DNA from: Chitinophaga pinensis DSM 2588 | GTDB taxonomy: Bacteria; Bacteroidota; Bacteroidia; Chitinophagales; Chitinophagaceae | Reading direction: 5' to 3' | Length of the DNA: 64,000 nt | Assembly (NCBI RefSeq): GCF_000024005.1 | Contig: NC_013132.1 | Location: forward strand, 6,938,001-7,002,000 | In this document: in pieces, positions 51,227-60,582 of the stretch | Position numbering within the stretch: the stretch's first letter is position 1 | Layout of the letters: every line of letters begins with the position of its first letter | Notes under the pieces: model-generated | Seen by the model: the letters and a program-made list of their open reading frames with translations, nothing else | The model's database searches: none | What the model was told of the DNA's origin: nothing | Position numbers and translations under genes: made by a program

Positions 51227-53704
51227 TTATTTCTTCTTTGAAATAAGATTCACAAATAAGCGATAGGCGCCTGGTACACCAGCTGGCAGTTCACGGAAGA
51301 AGGCCAATGATGTGTACACATATCTGCCTTTACCGTAATTCGCTACCAGGGTAGAACCCTGCAGGTCTTCTTCTCCTTTATCATGCATCGCGAAGAGCTT
51401 CTGGTAAGAAGCATCCGCCATCTGCGTAAAGTAAAGACCTCTTTCCTGTATCCATCCGTCAAAGTCACGGTCTGTTATCTTATTGGGATAATGCATGACT
51501 TCATTCTGTGGTTGCAGGATGCCGACAGCTGCATTTTCATCGGTTACACGGTCACGGGTAAGCGTAAACGGATAAGGTCCGATATCAGTGGTCACCAGTG
51601 GAGAACTGACATTATACTGTACCAGGTAGGTACCGCCGTTCTTAACATATTCCATCAGGCGGGGCTGCCAGTATTTGATACGTGGATTAATATTATATAC
51701 CCTTACACCGGCAATGATCGCATCATATTGTTGCAGATCGCCGTTCATGATTTCCTTTTCATCCAGGATCGTTACTTCGTAGCCTACCTGTCTGAGAGAA
51801 GCAGCCACCATATCGCCTGCACCGGAAATATATCCCAGTTTACGGCCGTTACGTTGCAGGTCGACTGTTACCAGTCTTGCAATTGCTTCAGGGAAGATAT
51901 TGATGTCAGGGATGTGATCGTATGCAATCGTGCGGATGCTTTGTGTATATACTTTTCCTTCACTACGGATCTCTACGCGCAGGGTATCGGTACGATTGAT
52001 ACCGGCCACTTTCTGCGGTGCGATATGGAAAGTTACCGCTGTTTCGTCTCCTTTGGAAGACAGTTCATAGGACTGCTCTGCTTCCTGGCTGGTAAAGCCG
52101 GCAGGCAACTGCAGCCGTATTGTGCCTTTATTGGGCAGTCCCATCGCACGCAGTTTTACCTGTACAGGCTGAGACTGGGTCTGGGTGAAAATGAATACGC
52201 TGTTGTTCAGTGTAGCCACTACCGGTGGCGCAACCACCAATGGCTCATATAATTCCCCCTTAACAGGATCGGTAAATTTGTATTGTACCGGTCTGGTAAC
52301 GGTCAGCTGCTCTCCATTGATACGCAGTTTGATCACGGCTTCCAGCGCGGGTTTGTTCTCCGGATAACCCACCATCATCGGATCTTTGATCGTATAGATG
52401 CCAATCGGATGTGGATCCTGTAACCAGTAAGGCTGTGACTCCGCCAGTCCGGCTGGCAGGGTCATAGATTCATTGATAGTACGCAGACGGTTAAACTCCA
52501 GTGGCAGTTTATTAAATACGGTATCCTTTCCACCGAAAGTGATCTGATCAACCATAACATTAGCATTACTGTTGCACAGCAACTGTACGCTACCCTGCAT
52601 CGGCTGTCCAGGTACGACTACCTGCGCATTGCTGTAGGCTTCCATCCAGAGACCGGCACAAGCCAGCAGCAGGTCTTCTGTCTCTTTCAGTTTCTGCGTA
52701 CGCCAGTAACCTTCCGGCAGGGCCTGTATGGCTTTACGGATTTCCAGCAGGGCTGGTACGGAAGCAGCAGGATCTTCTATATTGAAGTTGGCCTGCGCCT
52801 TGTCAACCATCTCCCCGATCGGCTTACCACCAGCGATACGGGTCCAGGTGGTATTCACCCCATCCAGCAGACTATACACAGGTTTATCTCCTTTTACAGG
52901 AGCGAAATATTCGTAGGAGCTACCTCTTGTTGCAGCAACACCAAAACCCTGGCTCTTATGCTGTGAGCGGCTTTCAGCGGCAATCTCACCATAACCACGA
53001 CCCAGCAGGTAATTGAAGGTACCCACGTTCAGTTCGTATAGCAGTCCGGCGGAATTATCGATCGCACCACCCCAGTTGAAGCTATTCCACATAATACGAT
53101 GTGCTTTCCATGGCTTCAGCTGTTTCAGCTGCTCAGGATAACGTTTTGGATCTGCCGCTGCTTCGAAAGCTTCTTCAGCCAGCATAGCAGATGCGGTATG
53201 ATGACCATGACCCGCACGACTGTCCGGCGGGAAACGGCATACAATAACGTCCGGCTGGAATTTACGGATCATCCAGACTACATCCCCCAGGATCTTTTCT
53301 TTATCCCAGATGGTGAATGTCTCTGCCGGATTCTTGGAGAAGCCAAAATCCAGTGCGCGGGTGAAGAACTGTTCTGCGCCATCAATACGGCGGGCAGCGA
53401 GCAATTCCTGGGTACGGATCAGTCCCAGTAATTCGCCTTGTTCGTCCCCTACGAGGTTCTGACCACCATCTCCCCTGGTGAGAGAGAGATAGCCGGTACG
53501 ATATAACTTGTCTTTCGCCAGGTATCCCAACAGGCGGGTATTCTCATCGTCAGGATGAGCGGCGATATATAATACGCTACCCAGCGTATCTAATTTTTTG
53601 AGTTGCAGTTTTATATCTGCCGCATTGATCAGCGGAGAGCGTTGAGCCCATGCGGTAACGGCGACCAGTCCTGAAATCAGTGTTAAACAGAATCCTTTTA
53701 CCAT
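51227..53704 (-). CDS. exported PIG-L family deacetylase
   Basis: An 825-residue protein with a signal peptide (cut near AWAQ, residue 21). The N-terminal PIG-L zinc domain has AAHPDDE (48-54) and HGHHTASAM (166-174), the expected zinc ligands. Relatives remove acetyl from GlcNAc-type groups, as in BshB and MshB. The remaining 500 residues contain beta-sandwich regions and a glutamine-amidotransferase-like fold (VTILDEKEIMN...DAIIAGVRVYN). The operon with a symporter suggests extracellular deacetylation of an amino-sugar conjugate followed by uptake. The substrate is unknown. Confidence 0.88.
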   Translation of the reverse strand: MVKGFCLTLISGLVAVTAWAQRSPLINAADIKLQLKKLDTLGSVLYIAAHPDDENTRLLGYLAKDKLYRTGYLSLTRGDGGQNLVGDEQGELLGLIRTQELLAARRIDGAEQFFTRALDFGFSKNPAETFTIWDKEKILGDVVWMIRKFQPDVIVCRFPPDSRAGHGHHTASAMLAEEAFEAAADPKRYPEQLKQLKPWKAHRIMWNSFNWGGAIDNSAGLLYELNVGTFNYLLGRGYGEIAAESRSQHKSQGFGVAATRGSSYEYFAPVKGDKPVYSLLDGVNTTWTRIAGGKPIGEMVDKAQANFNIEDPAASVPALLEIRKAIQALPEGYWRTQKLKETEDLLLACAGLWMEAYSNAQVVVPGQPMQGSVQLLCNSNANVMVDQITFGGKDTVFNKLPLEFNRLRTINESMTLPAGLAESQPYWLQDPHPIGIYTIKDPMMVGYPENKPALEAVIKLRINGEQLTVTRPVQYKFTDPVKGELYEPLVVAPPVVATLNNSVFIFTQTQSQPVQVKLRAMGLPNKGTIRLQLPAGFTSQEAEQSYELSSKGDETAVTFHIAPQKVAGINRTDTLRVEIRSEGKVYTQSIRTIAYDHIPDINIFPEAIARLVTVDLQRNGRKLGYISGAGDMVAASLRQVGYEVTILDEKEIMNGDLQQYDAIIAGVRVYNINPRIKYWQPRLMEYVKNGGTYLVQYNVSSPLVTTDIGPYPFTLTRDRVTDENAAVGILQPQNEVMHYPNKITDRDFDGWIQERGLYFTQMADASYQKLFAMHDKGEEDLQGSTLVANYGKGRYVYTSLAFFRELPAGVPGAYRLFVNLISKKK

Positions 53705-53783
53705 TTCTTTTGCTTATTAAACAGTGGCCAAAAATAGCGATTAAATATAGGCGTAAAAGAAAATGTGATAAAAGGAAAAAAGA

Positions 53784-54113
53784 TCACTTCTTAAACATGA
53801 AGTAGACGGCGCCGAGGATGAAGAGAAATGAGACGAGATAGTTCCACCGTAGCGGTTCTTTCAGGATAAAGACGGCGAAAAGGCTGAACACTGTAAGGGT
53901 AATTACTTCCTGGATGGTTTTCAGCTGGAACCCGGTAAAACCTTCCTGTGCACCAAAGCGGTTAGCGGGTACCATGAAGCAGTATTCGAAGAAGGCAATG
54001 CCCCAGCTGACGAGGATCACTTTCCAGAGCGGAACGTTTTCGAATTTCAGGTGGCCATACCAGGCGAAGGTCATGAATGTATTGGAAATCAGTAGAAGAA
54101 TAACTGTACGCAT
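53784..54113 (-). CDS. DMT-superfamily small membrane protein (DUF486)
   Basis: A 109-residue protein with four predicted helices, starting MRTVILLLISNTFMTFAWYG and containing NRFGAQEGFTGFQLK. It belongs to the DUF486 group of the drug/metabolite transporter superfamily. As with EmrE-sized proteins it should work as a dimer. The substrate is unknown. It lies 80 bases upstream of the PIG-L gene on the same strand and could be transcribed with it. Confidence 0.88.
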   Translation of the reverse strand: MRTVILLLISNTFMTFAWYGHLKFENVPLWKVILVSWGIAFFEYCFMVPANRFGAQEGFTGFQLKTIQEVITLTVFSLFAVFILKEPLRWNYLVSFLFILGAVYFMFKK

Positions 54114-54152
54114 GTCGTATTAGAGTCTGGAGAGCGTAAAGATAGGACTTGG

Positions 54153-54176
54153 GGAATTAGGAATTGACAATTAAGA
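54153..54176. repeat. degenerate heptamer-repeat half element
   Basis: A short run GGAATTAGGAATTGACAATT followed by AAGAATC. Only one arm is present. It is a decayed copy of the interspersed family. Confidence 0.6.
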
Positions 54177-54547
54177 ATCGGGATTTTATGAATGTGATCA
54201 GACGGGGAGCAATAAGCTGCCGCAATTGGGGGCTTATAATTAGAGAGGAACAGACTATCAGATAAAAGAGCACCGAAGTTACAACGGTGGATTAATAAGC
54301 TGCAGGGCAATGGGACCATTCCTGTCATTAGCTGTTACGAAAAGGGTTGTCATTTATCATGCATCAACCATCTGTAACCATGATTACTAACTACTAATCA
54401 ATATTTTAATTGTGATTTAGTCATTCACCTAGCACAGCATGTGACCAGAGCAGATAAAGACAATAGACCAGCATTGGGGATAATGAATAGCAACTGGACG
54501 AATTACTGGTTGTTCTTCAGTTGCTGCTAACTCCTGATTGAGACTTT

Positions 54548-54588
54548 TAGAAAAAAAATAAACCGGCCCAGAAGAGCCGGCCGGTTGT
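54548..54588 (-). terminator. terminator of the gene at 54648
   Basis: Stem AACCGGCC (54561-54568) with GGCCGGTT (54579-54586); on the minus strand it is followed by TTTATTTTTTTT. Confidence 0.8.
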
Positions 54589-54647
54589 TACAGGTCTCAA
54601 CTTTCCTATCATGCTTAGGAGTTGTAAGTTTAAACGCTAAAGCGGTG

Positions 54648-54962
54648 TTAATCCAGCTTTATTTCACCCAGGTCTGTTACTTTGCCGTCTTCGACTTTCA
54701 CGTCTTTCAGGGTGGCGTCTTTATAAGGATCTTTAGCGTCGATAATCACGGTATAGGAGCCTGCCTTAGCAGACTGTACTGAAAAAGCGCCGTCGGTGAC
54801 TGGAGCTTTCAACGTATCCATGCCTGAAATGGCCCAGACTTCCGTTGCTCCGTCTACCGGCGTCACTTTGCCACTGATGGTTCCCCCGTCAAAGGAATTG
54901 AAGGCCATTGCTCCAATTACCATGGCGACAAGTGCCGATAGGCCAAACTTTGTCGTTTTCAT
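54648..54962 (-). CDS. exported carboxypeptidase-regulatory-like protein
   Basis: A 104-residue protein with an N-terminal signal (about residues 1-21) and a single beta-sandwich like carboxypeptidase regulatory domains: GTISGKVTPVDGATEVWAIS, then GSYTVIIDAKDPYKDATLKD and a closing TDLGEIKLD. Such domains occur alone as small secreted proteins or at the front of TonB receptors. It is monocistronic. No known function. Confidence 0.8.
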   Translation of the reverse strand: MKTTKFGLSALVAMVIGAMAFNSFDGGTISGKVTPVDGATEVWAISGMDTLKAPVTDGAFSVQSAKAGSYTVIIDAKDPYKDATLKDVKVEDGKVTDLGEIKLD

Positions 54963-55344
54963 ACAAATTGGTTTTAGGTTTTTTACAATATCGAAATGGT
55001 TATAAAAAACTTTTTAAACCGCACTTGTTTAGCAGGCGCCTGCAAAGTGCCGCTTTGTTCACTGTCTACATATACAATACAACCAGTTTGAACCTTACCA
55101 TTAGTCATTTCGAAAAAAAAGTTGTCTTTTTTTTAGCATTTCGGCCTTTTCGGCGGAAAGCGCCTACTGTAGCGGATTTCATTTTTAAACTTTCTGAATT
55201 CTCTGGTTCTGAACGCCGTTGGTCCGTCAATTAGCTAATTAATTGATATAATAAACTAATTTTGCCTTGTTCTGTTTTTGATAGCCGACTTTAGTCCGTT
55301 GCAAATAGCAAATACAAAAAAGATTAGAAAAGATAAGTTACAGG
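54963..55344. other. 382-base intergenic region upstream of the ECF sigma gene
   Basis: AT-rich, with no gene. A -7 box TAATTTTG (55257-55264) lies 80 bases before the sigma start, without a good -33. Runs of A and T near 55109-55134 are the main other feature. Confidence 0.45.
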
Positions 55345-55887
55345 ATGCTGCCGCTCAACAATACAGATATAGTTAATGGGGTCCGGAACAGGGATAAACA
55401 GGTTTTTGAAGTCATATTCAATCAGTTTTCACCCTCCATGTATAGTATCGCCCTGCGATACCTGCGTGACCAGGACGAAGCACAGGATGTTGTGCAGGAT
55501 GTGTTCCTGAATCTATGGCGCACAGCTGACAACCTGGATGAACGCGCCCCCGTGCAACATTATCTGGCCAGGGCCACAGTCAATACCTGCCTTAACCGGA
55601 TTAAAAAGGCGCAAAGACAGCAACAGTATGCGAAAGAGCAGCAATTCACTTCCACGGAATCTACAGTCGAACACTTGCTGCTGGAGCATAAGGAATTGGA
55701 AGCCCAATATTTATCTATCCTTGAGAAATTACCAGATCAATGCCGCCGGGTATTTGAAATGAGCCGGTTCAAGGGTTTGTCTCCTACCGAAATTTCCCAG
55801 CAACTGAATATTTCCATCAACACGGTCTATACACACCTGACCACCGCGCTGAAAAAAATCAGACTCGGTTTGTTAAACCAGCAGTAA
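55345..55887 (+). CDS. ECF RNA polymerase sigma factor of a TonB signalling system
   Basis: A 180-residue sigma factor with region 2 (YLRDQDEAQDVVQDVFLNLW) and region 4 (FKGLSPTEISQQLNISINTV). It belongs to the type found with FecR and SusC in Bacteroidota. It is the first gene of a cell-surface signalling cascade; FecR follows after 145 bases. It should be released when the receptor binds its ligand and should then drive the receptor gene. Confidence 0.94.
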   Translation: MLPLNNTDIVNGVRNRDKQVFEVIFNQFSPSMYSIALRYLRDQDEAQDVVQDVFLNLWRTADNLDERAPVQHYLARATVNTCLNRIKKAQRQQQYAKEQQFTSTESTVEHLLLEHKELEAQYLSILEKLPDQCRRVFEMSRFKGLSPTEISQQLNISINTVYTHLTTALKKIRLGLLNQQ

Positions 55888-56032
55888 GCGGGAACATTAC
55901 CTTATATTATCTGTTTACTATCTATATATATTATTATTTAACAAAGGTGACAGGAACAGATTATCGCCCTCAAAAGGTTTTTTTAAAAAAGACTAATGGT
56001 AAGGGTATTTTTGATTGTATTAATGTTAAGAG

Positions 56033-57046
56033 ATGAAACAGCAACCTGATATCGATGTCGTTATCCGCTACCTGGAGGAACCAGGGAATGAGGAGCACAA
56101 ACGTTCACTGGATGAATGGTTGCAGCTGGATGCTGCCAATCTGGATATCTTCCTGGAAACGAAAGCTTTGTGGCAAGGAGACGTATTGCCCACGGCTGCT
56201 TCCTACGATGTCGCACATCAATGGCAGTTAATCGACGCACAGCTCACAGCTACCACTATCCCTGCCGTAACAGCAACCCTGCCTCCTGTACAACCGGTAC
56301 AGACAGTACAGGCCCCTGCCAAAGGAAAGGTCAGAGCCCTGTCTACCCGTACCTGGTGGGCAGCCGCAGCAGCAGCTATCGTGATAGCAGCGGCAGTCAT
56401 CATCTACCGCCAACCTTTATATATAGCGCAACAAACCGCTCAGAATACAGACAGTCTTTTACTGCCCGACGGCACCCGTTTATACCTGAATGCCCACACC
56501 AGCGTGAAATACCCCCGCAATTTCCAGAAAAACAGCAGGGACGTATTTGTACAACAGGGTGAAGTATTCGTAGATGTAAAGCACATGCCGGAAAAACCCT
56601 TCTCCGTCCACCTGAAAAACGTTGACATCGAAGTATTGGGTACCTCTTTTGATGTAAAAGAAACCAAACAAGGTGTAAAAGTCTTCGTACAGAGCGGAAA
56701 AGTAAAAGCCGTATATAAAAATGGTAAAAAGTCTGTAGTCCTCACTCCCGGCGAAGAAGCAGAAATGCTGCTGGCAGGTACGACTATCAGCACCCGTCAT
56801 CACCGGAACAATAATCCAATCGCCTGGAAAACAGGCCAGCTCACCTTTGTGGATGCTCCGCTTTCAGAAGTGGCTGACGTACTGGAAGATTACTATAAAG
56901 TAAAGATTGTTGTTGCTGAAGGACTGGCAGACAAAAAACTGCTGGCTACTTTCCATAAAGAATCTCTGTCAGAGGTTCTGGACATTCTATCCAAAACATT
57001 ACAGGTAAAGGCCGTACAAAAAGATAGCCTTGTAGAAATTTATTAG
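56033..57046 (+). CDS. FecR-family anti-sigma factor
   Basis: A 337-residue protein. The cytoplasmic N-terminal part binds the sigma factor. A membrane helix lies at about 104-121. The periplasmic FecR domain (about 135-235) contains LLPDGTRLYLNAHTSVKYP and EVLGTSFDVKE, and a C-terminal DUF4974/STN-like domain covers about 262-335. It transmits the signal of the SusC-type receptor encoded 14 bases downstream. Confidence 0.95.
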   Translation: MKQQPDIDVVIRYLEEPGNEEHKRSLDEWLQLDAANLDIFLETKALWQGDVLPTAASYDVAHQWQLIDAQLTATTIPAVTATLPPVQPVQTVQAPAKGKVRALSTRTWWAAAAAAIVIAAAVIIYRQPLYIAQQTAQNTDSLLLPDGTRLYLNAHTSVKYPRNFQKNSRDVFVQQGEVFVDVKHMPEKPFSVHLKNVDIEVLGTSFDVKETKQGVKVFVQSGKVKAVYKNGKKSVVLTPGEEAEMLLAGTTISTRHHRNNNPIAWKTGQLTFVDAPLSEVADVLEDYYKVKIVVAEGLADKKLLATFHKESLSEVLDILSKTLQVKAVQKDSLVEIY

Positions 57047-57060
57047 TCGTCCGGAGGAAA

Positions 57061-60000
57061 ATGCAGTTTAAGATACAGGCATTCCGTAAGGCGACTTACT
57101 ATAGACGCTGGTGTATACTACTTTTTTTAGTATGCGCGGGGGTCTCATTTTCCTATTTATCCCGTGCCCACCCTCCTACTCTTCAACTAAGCGACTTCCA
57201 GGATGGTGATTCCATCAAGGTTACACTAAAAGTAAGCAGAGCCAGTCTCCGGCAAGTTATCCGACTCATAGAAAAACAAACCGGACTGACCTTCGCAGTC
57301 TCCTCCACCGTACTTGATAATGCCCGATCCGTATCCTTACAGGTACAACAGCAGCCACTTACAAGCGTATTACGCCGCATATTCGCCGGCACGAACTACG
57401 TTTTTGAGATCCGTAATAAACAGATTATCGTCTATCCGGACACCGAGGTACCCCTAGCCACCGGTATCACACACCGCCCCACCAGTCCCGAACCGGAAAA
57501 ATATGTCATTACAGGCCTGATCACTGACGGCGAACGCCCATTAGCAGGTGTGTCTATCCGTGAAAGAGATACGCATAACGGCGCCAGTACCAATGAAAAC
57601 GGCCGCTTTCGTATGCCTGTAGCCAACGGACAGGCAGTCCTCCAGTTCTCCCTCATTGGTTATGAAACCAGGGAGATCACTCTCCGGGATCGCAAAACAC
57701 TGGAGATCATCCTGCAAAGCGATACCAAAACCCTCAATGATCTTGTGATCATCGGTTATGGTCTGCATACAAAAGCCAATATCACCGGCGCTATCACAAA
57801 AGTAGAAGGCCGCCGCCTGAAAAGTCGTCCCGTGACCAACGTCATGGCTGCTTTACAGGGTACTGCCCCTGGTCTGCTGGTAACGCGTAATAACGGTCAA
57901 CCCGGTAAAGAAGGTTTTAACCTGCAGATCCGTGGTCTTTCCTCGGGCAACTACAGTGAACCGCTCGTACTGATAGACGGTGCGCCCGGGTCCATCACCC
58001 TGCTCAATCCCAACGATATTGAATCAATCTCCGTCCTCAAAGACGCGGCAGCAGCTTCTATTTATGGTCCGCTAGCAGCGGGTGGCGTCGTACTCGTTAC
58101 CACCAAAAGAGGTAAATCTGGTAAAATTGCGGTTGAATACAGCAGCCTGTTTGGTTTCGAAAGACCGATCTCCCTGCCTGAACGGATGCACTCCTGGCAG
58201 GCAGCTCCCCTTGCCAACGAAGCAGCTGCCAATGCCGGCCTCCCTCCTGTATGGACGGATGAAGATATCAGTCTGCTGAAGAATCCGAATGTCAACTTTC
58301 TGCCAAGATTCGACGGCACACAGAACTTCAACTACTTTGACGACTTCAATCCGCTGAACAGCGTCACCCGTAATAATAGTACCACTGCCACTTATAATAT
58401 CAGCGCCAGAGGAGGGAATGCGGATCACCAGTATCTGTTCTCCTTCGGCCAATTCTCCCGTCAGGGCTTATTCAATACCGGCTCTGATAAGACTTCCCGT
58501 ACTAACCTACAGGCGAATCTCAACAACCGCTTCAGTGATGTACTGAGCCTGGAAACAAGTCTTCAATACGCACAAAGCAATACCCTATCTCCCGGATGGC
58601 GTGTAGATGGTAATTACGGTCTGCTGAATTACCTGTATCAGTCGCCTGCCAACGTACCGGTATACGTGCCTGGCACTAATCATTATACAGCAGGCTTCAA
58701 TGGCTATGCACTGTTAAAGGATGCCGGTAAACGGGATGAACAAAGTACCTACGCAGATGCCGTTTTCACACTGAAAGCAGAGAATTTATATAAAGGACTT
58801 ACGCTGAAAGCAGTGTATAGTCCGCAGCTGACAACCACGCACGACGGACTCGGAAAACGTACTGTCGACTTCTATAACGGTGACGGATACCTGAACAGCG
58901 TAAACAATCCGAATACATTGAAGAGAGGTTACCTGATGGAAGTGCAACACAGTCTGCAGTTACTGGCCGACTATGACCTCTCTGCCGGCAAAGCCAATAC
59001 CGTACACATTCTCGGTGGATATGCCTATGAAAGTCATTATCAGCATCAACGTGTAAGAACAGGTGAACGTTTAAGTGAAAACGAACTATCGCAGCTTTCC
59101 TTTAATGATCCGGAGCTGACAACACAGCTACATTTCAAAGGCGCCGGTTCACTGGCATCTGTGTTTACACGTATCAATTATAATTTCAAAGACCGCTATT
59201 TACTGGAAGCAAATCTTGTTGCTTCACAGCTTAGCTACAATAGCACACAGCAGCGGGAGATGCAGCGGGAACACCTGTTTCCTTCCTTCTCTGCCGGCTG
59301 GCGACTGAACAATGAAAAATGGTTTGCAAGCGCCTTTCCGTTTTTTGATGAATTCAAACTGCGTGCCTCCTGGGGCATGCTGGGCAACTTTAACTGGCGC
59401 AGCGGACTGAATGACTTCAATTACCGCGATCAGTTACTACGTCCTGCAGCATATCCGCTGATGTCTTTTGAACCCAATGACCGCTACATACCCGGCAATA
59501 ATAATTGGGAGACGATTTCTACCACCAATGCCGGACTGGATCTGACGCTTTTTAAAGGCAGACTGAATATCAATGCAGACTACTTTGTGAAACACAACGG
59601 ACGTATGCAGATTGCCGAGCAGACCTTTCCGGAAGTGAACTGGCTGGCGCCGCGTTTCTTTAATGCGGTACTGCGTTCCTGGGGATGGGAATTGAACCTT
59701 GGCTGGAGAGATAACCGGGGACCGTTCAGTTACTGGATCAATGCAAACGTCTTTGACGACCAGAATAAAATCTTACGCGCCAATGGTCCTACCGCATGGC
59801 TGAGTGGTAATAACCGCGGACTGACAGGATTACCTTACAATGCTATCATCGGCTACCAGGCAGCGGGATATTTCCAGAACAACCTGGACGTGGCCGGTCA
59901 TGCCTATCAGGGTAATGTGACCGCTCCCGGCGATATCAGGTATGTGGACATTAACAAAGACGGAAATATCAGTGGAGGCAGTCACACAAAAGATGACCAT

Positions 60001-60504
60001 GGCGACCTGGTATACCTGGGCAGTTCCCAGCCGCGCTACTCCTTTGGCTTTGACGCAGGCTTCTCTTCTAAAGGATTTGATTTCTCTATCTTCTTTCAGG
60101 GTATCGGCGCCAGGAAAATGCTGGTACCCGGTAAATATGCCATGCCTTTTGTGGATGGCTGGCAACAACCCTGGCTGATCCATGCCGACCACTGGACGCC
60201 TGCCAATCAAAATGCAGACTTTCCAAGGCTGTATGCGGGCGATAACCAGAATCTGACCCCAAGCTCCTTCTGGGTGATGAATGCGGCTTATATCCGCCTG
60301 AAAAATCTACAGGTGGGCTATACTTTCCATTTCAACGGAAGCCATCCGCTGATCAATAGTTTGCGTCTTTATTTCTCCGGACAGGATTTATGGGAGGTGA
60401 ACCGGCTGCGTATCCGGTATTTCGATCCGGAGCAGGCGACCAATATGGGTTATCAGTATCCTTTCTTCCGCTCCTTTACACTGGGGCTGAATGCTAACTT
60501 CTAA
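57061..60504 (+). CDS. SusC/RagA TonB-linked outer membrane receptor with STN domain
   Basis: An 1147-residue receptor. Order: signal region (1-36), STN signalling domain (about 56-125), carboxypeptidase-like domain (147-223), a linker with the TonB-box-like LNDLVIIGYG, a plug domain (about 235-340, with GTAPGLLV and VLIDGAPG) and the beta-barrel to the C-terminal Phe. It imports a large ligand through the outer membrane and signals to FecR. No SusD partner follows; the next gene is pyrB on the opposite strand. The ligand is unknown. Confidence 0.95.
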   Translation: MQFKIQAFRKATYYRRWCILLFLVCAGVSFSYLSRAHPPTLQLSDFQDGDSIKVTLKVSRASLRQVIRLIEKQTGLTFAVSSTVLDNARSVSLQVQQQPLTSVLRRIFAGTNYVFEIRNKQIIVYPDTEVPLATGITHRPTSPEPEKYVITGLITDGERPLAGVSIRERDTHNGASTNENGRFRMPVANGQAVLQFSLIGYETREITLRDRKTLEIILQSDTKTLNDLVIIGYGLHTKANITGAITKVEGRRLKSRPVTNVMAALQGTAPGLLVTRNNGQPGKEGFNLQIRGLSSGNYSEPLVLIDGAPGSITLLNPNDIESISVLKDAAAASIYGPLAAGGVVLVTTKRGKSGKIAVEYSSLFGFERPISLPERMHSWQAAPLANEAAANAGLPPVWTDEDISLLKNPNVNFLPRFDGTQNFNYFDDFNPLNSVTRNNSTTATYNISARGGNADHQYLFSFGQFSRQGLFNTGSDKTSRTNLQANLNNRFSDVLSLETSLQYAQSNTLSPGWRVDGNYGLLNYLYQSPANVPVYVPGTNHYTAGFNGYALLKDAGKRDEQSTYADAVFTLKAENLYKGLTLKAVYSPQLTTTHDGLGKRTVDFYNGDGYLNSVNNPNTLKRGYLMEVQHSLQLLADYDLSAGKANTVHILGGYAYESHYQHQRVRTGERLSENELSQLSFNDPELTTQLHFKGAGSLASVFTRINYNFKDRYLLEANLVASQLSYNSTQQREMQREHLFPSFSAGWRLNNEKWFASAFPFFDEFKLRASWGMLGNFNWRSGLNDFNYRDQLLRPAAYPLMSFEPNDRYIPGNNNWETISTTNAGLDLTLFKGRLNINADYFVKHNGRMQIAEQTFPEVNWLAPRFFNAVLRSWGWELNLGWRDNRGPFSYWINANVFDDQNKILRANGPTAWLSGNNRGLTGLPYNAIIGYQAAGYFQNNLDVAGHAYQGNVTAPGDIRYVDINKDGNISGGSHTKDDHGDLVYLGSSQPRYSFGFDAGFSSKGFDFSIFFQGIGARKMLVPGKYAMPFVDGWQQPWLIHADHWTPANQNADFPRLYAGDNQNLTPSSFWVMNAAYIRLKNLQVGYTFHFNGSHPLINSLRLYFSGQDLWEVNRLRIRYFDPEQATNMGYQYPFFRSFTLGLNANF

Positions 60505-60526
60505 GTCAGTCTCTGTTTCCAGGGCA

Positions 60527-60565
60527 TAAAAAAGGGTGAAAAGCCCGAAGCCTTCCACCCTGCTT
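60527..60565 (-). terminator. terminator after pyrB
   Basis: On the minus strand AGGGTG (60562-60557) pairs with CACCCT (60538-60533), with additional inner pairs, followed by a T run. It also faces the convergent SusC gene. Confidence 0.7.
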
Positions 60566-60582
60566 ATTTTTTAGTTGTGTAA

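Larger units (their letters stand above)
54114..54647. other. 534-base intergenic region
   Basis: No gene seen. It includes one half-arm of the heptamer repeat (54153-54176), an imperfect direct repeat AATAAGCTGC (54209-54218 and again near 54294-54303), AT-rich sequence, and the terminator of the next leftward gene. No promoter is convincing. Confidence 0.5.

Noticed and set aside
54209..54303. Direct repeat AATAAGCTGC as an attachment site pair
   Set aside because: It is too short and imperfect, and the enclosed 80 bases carry no gene.
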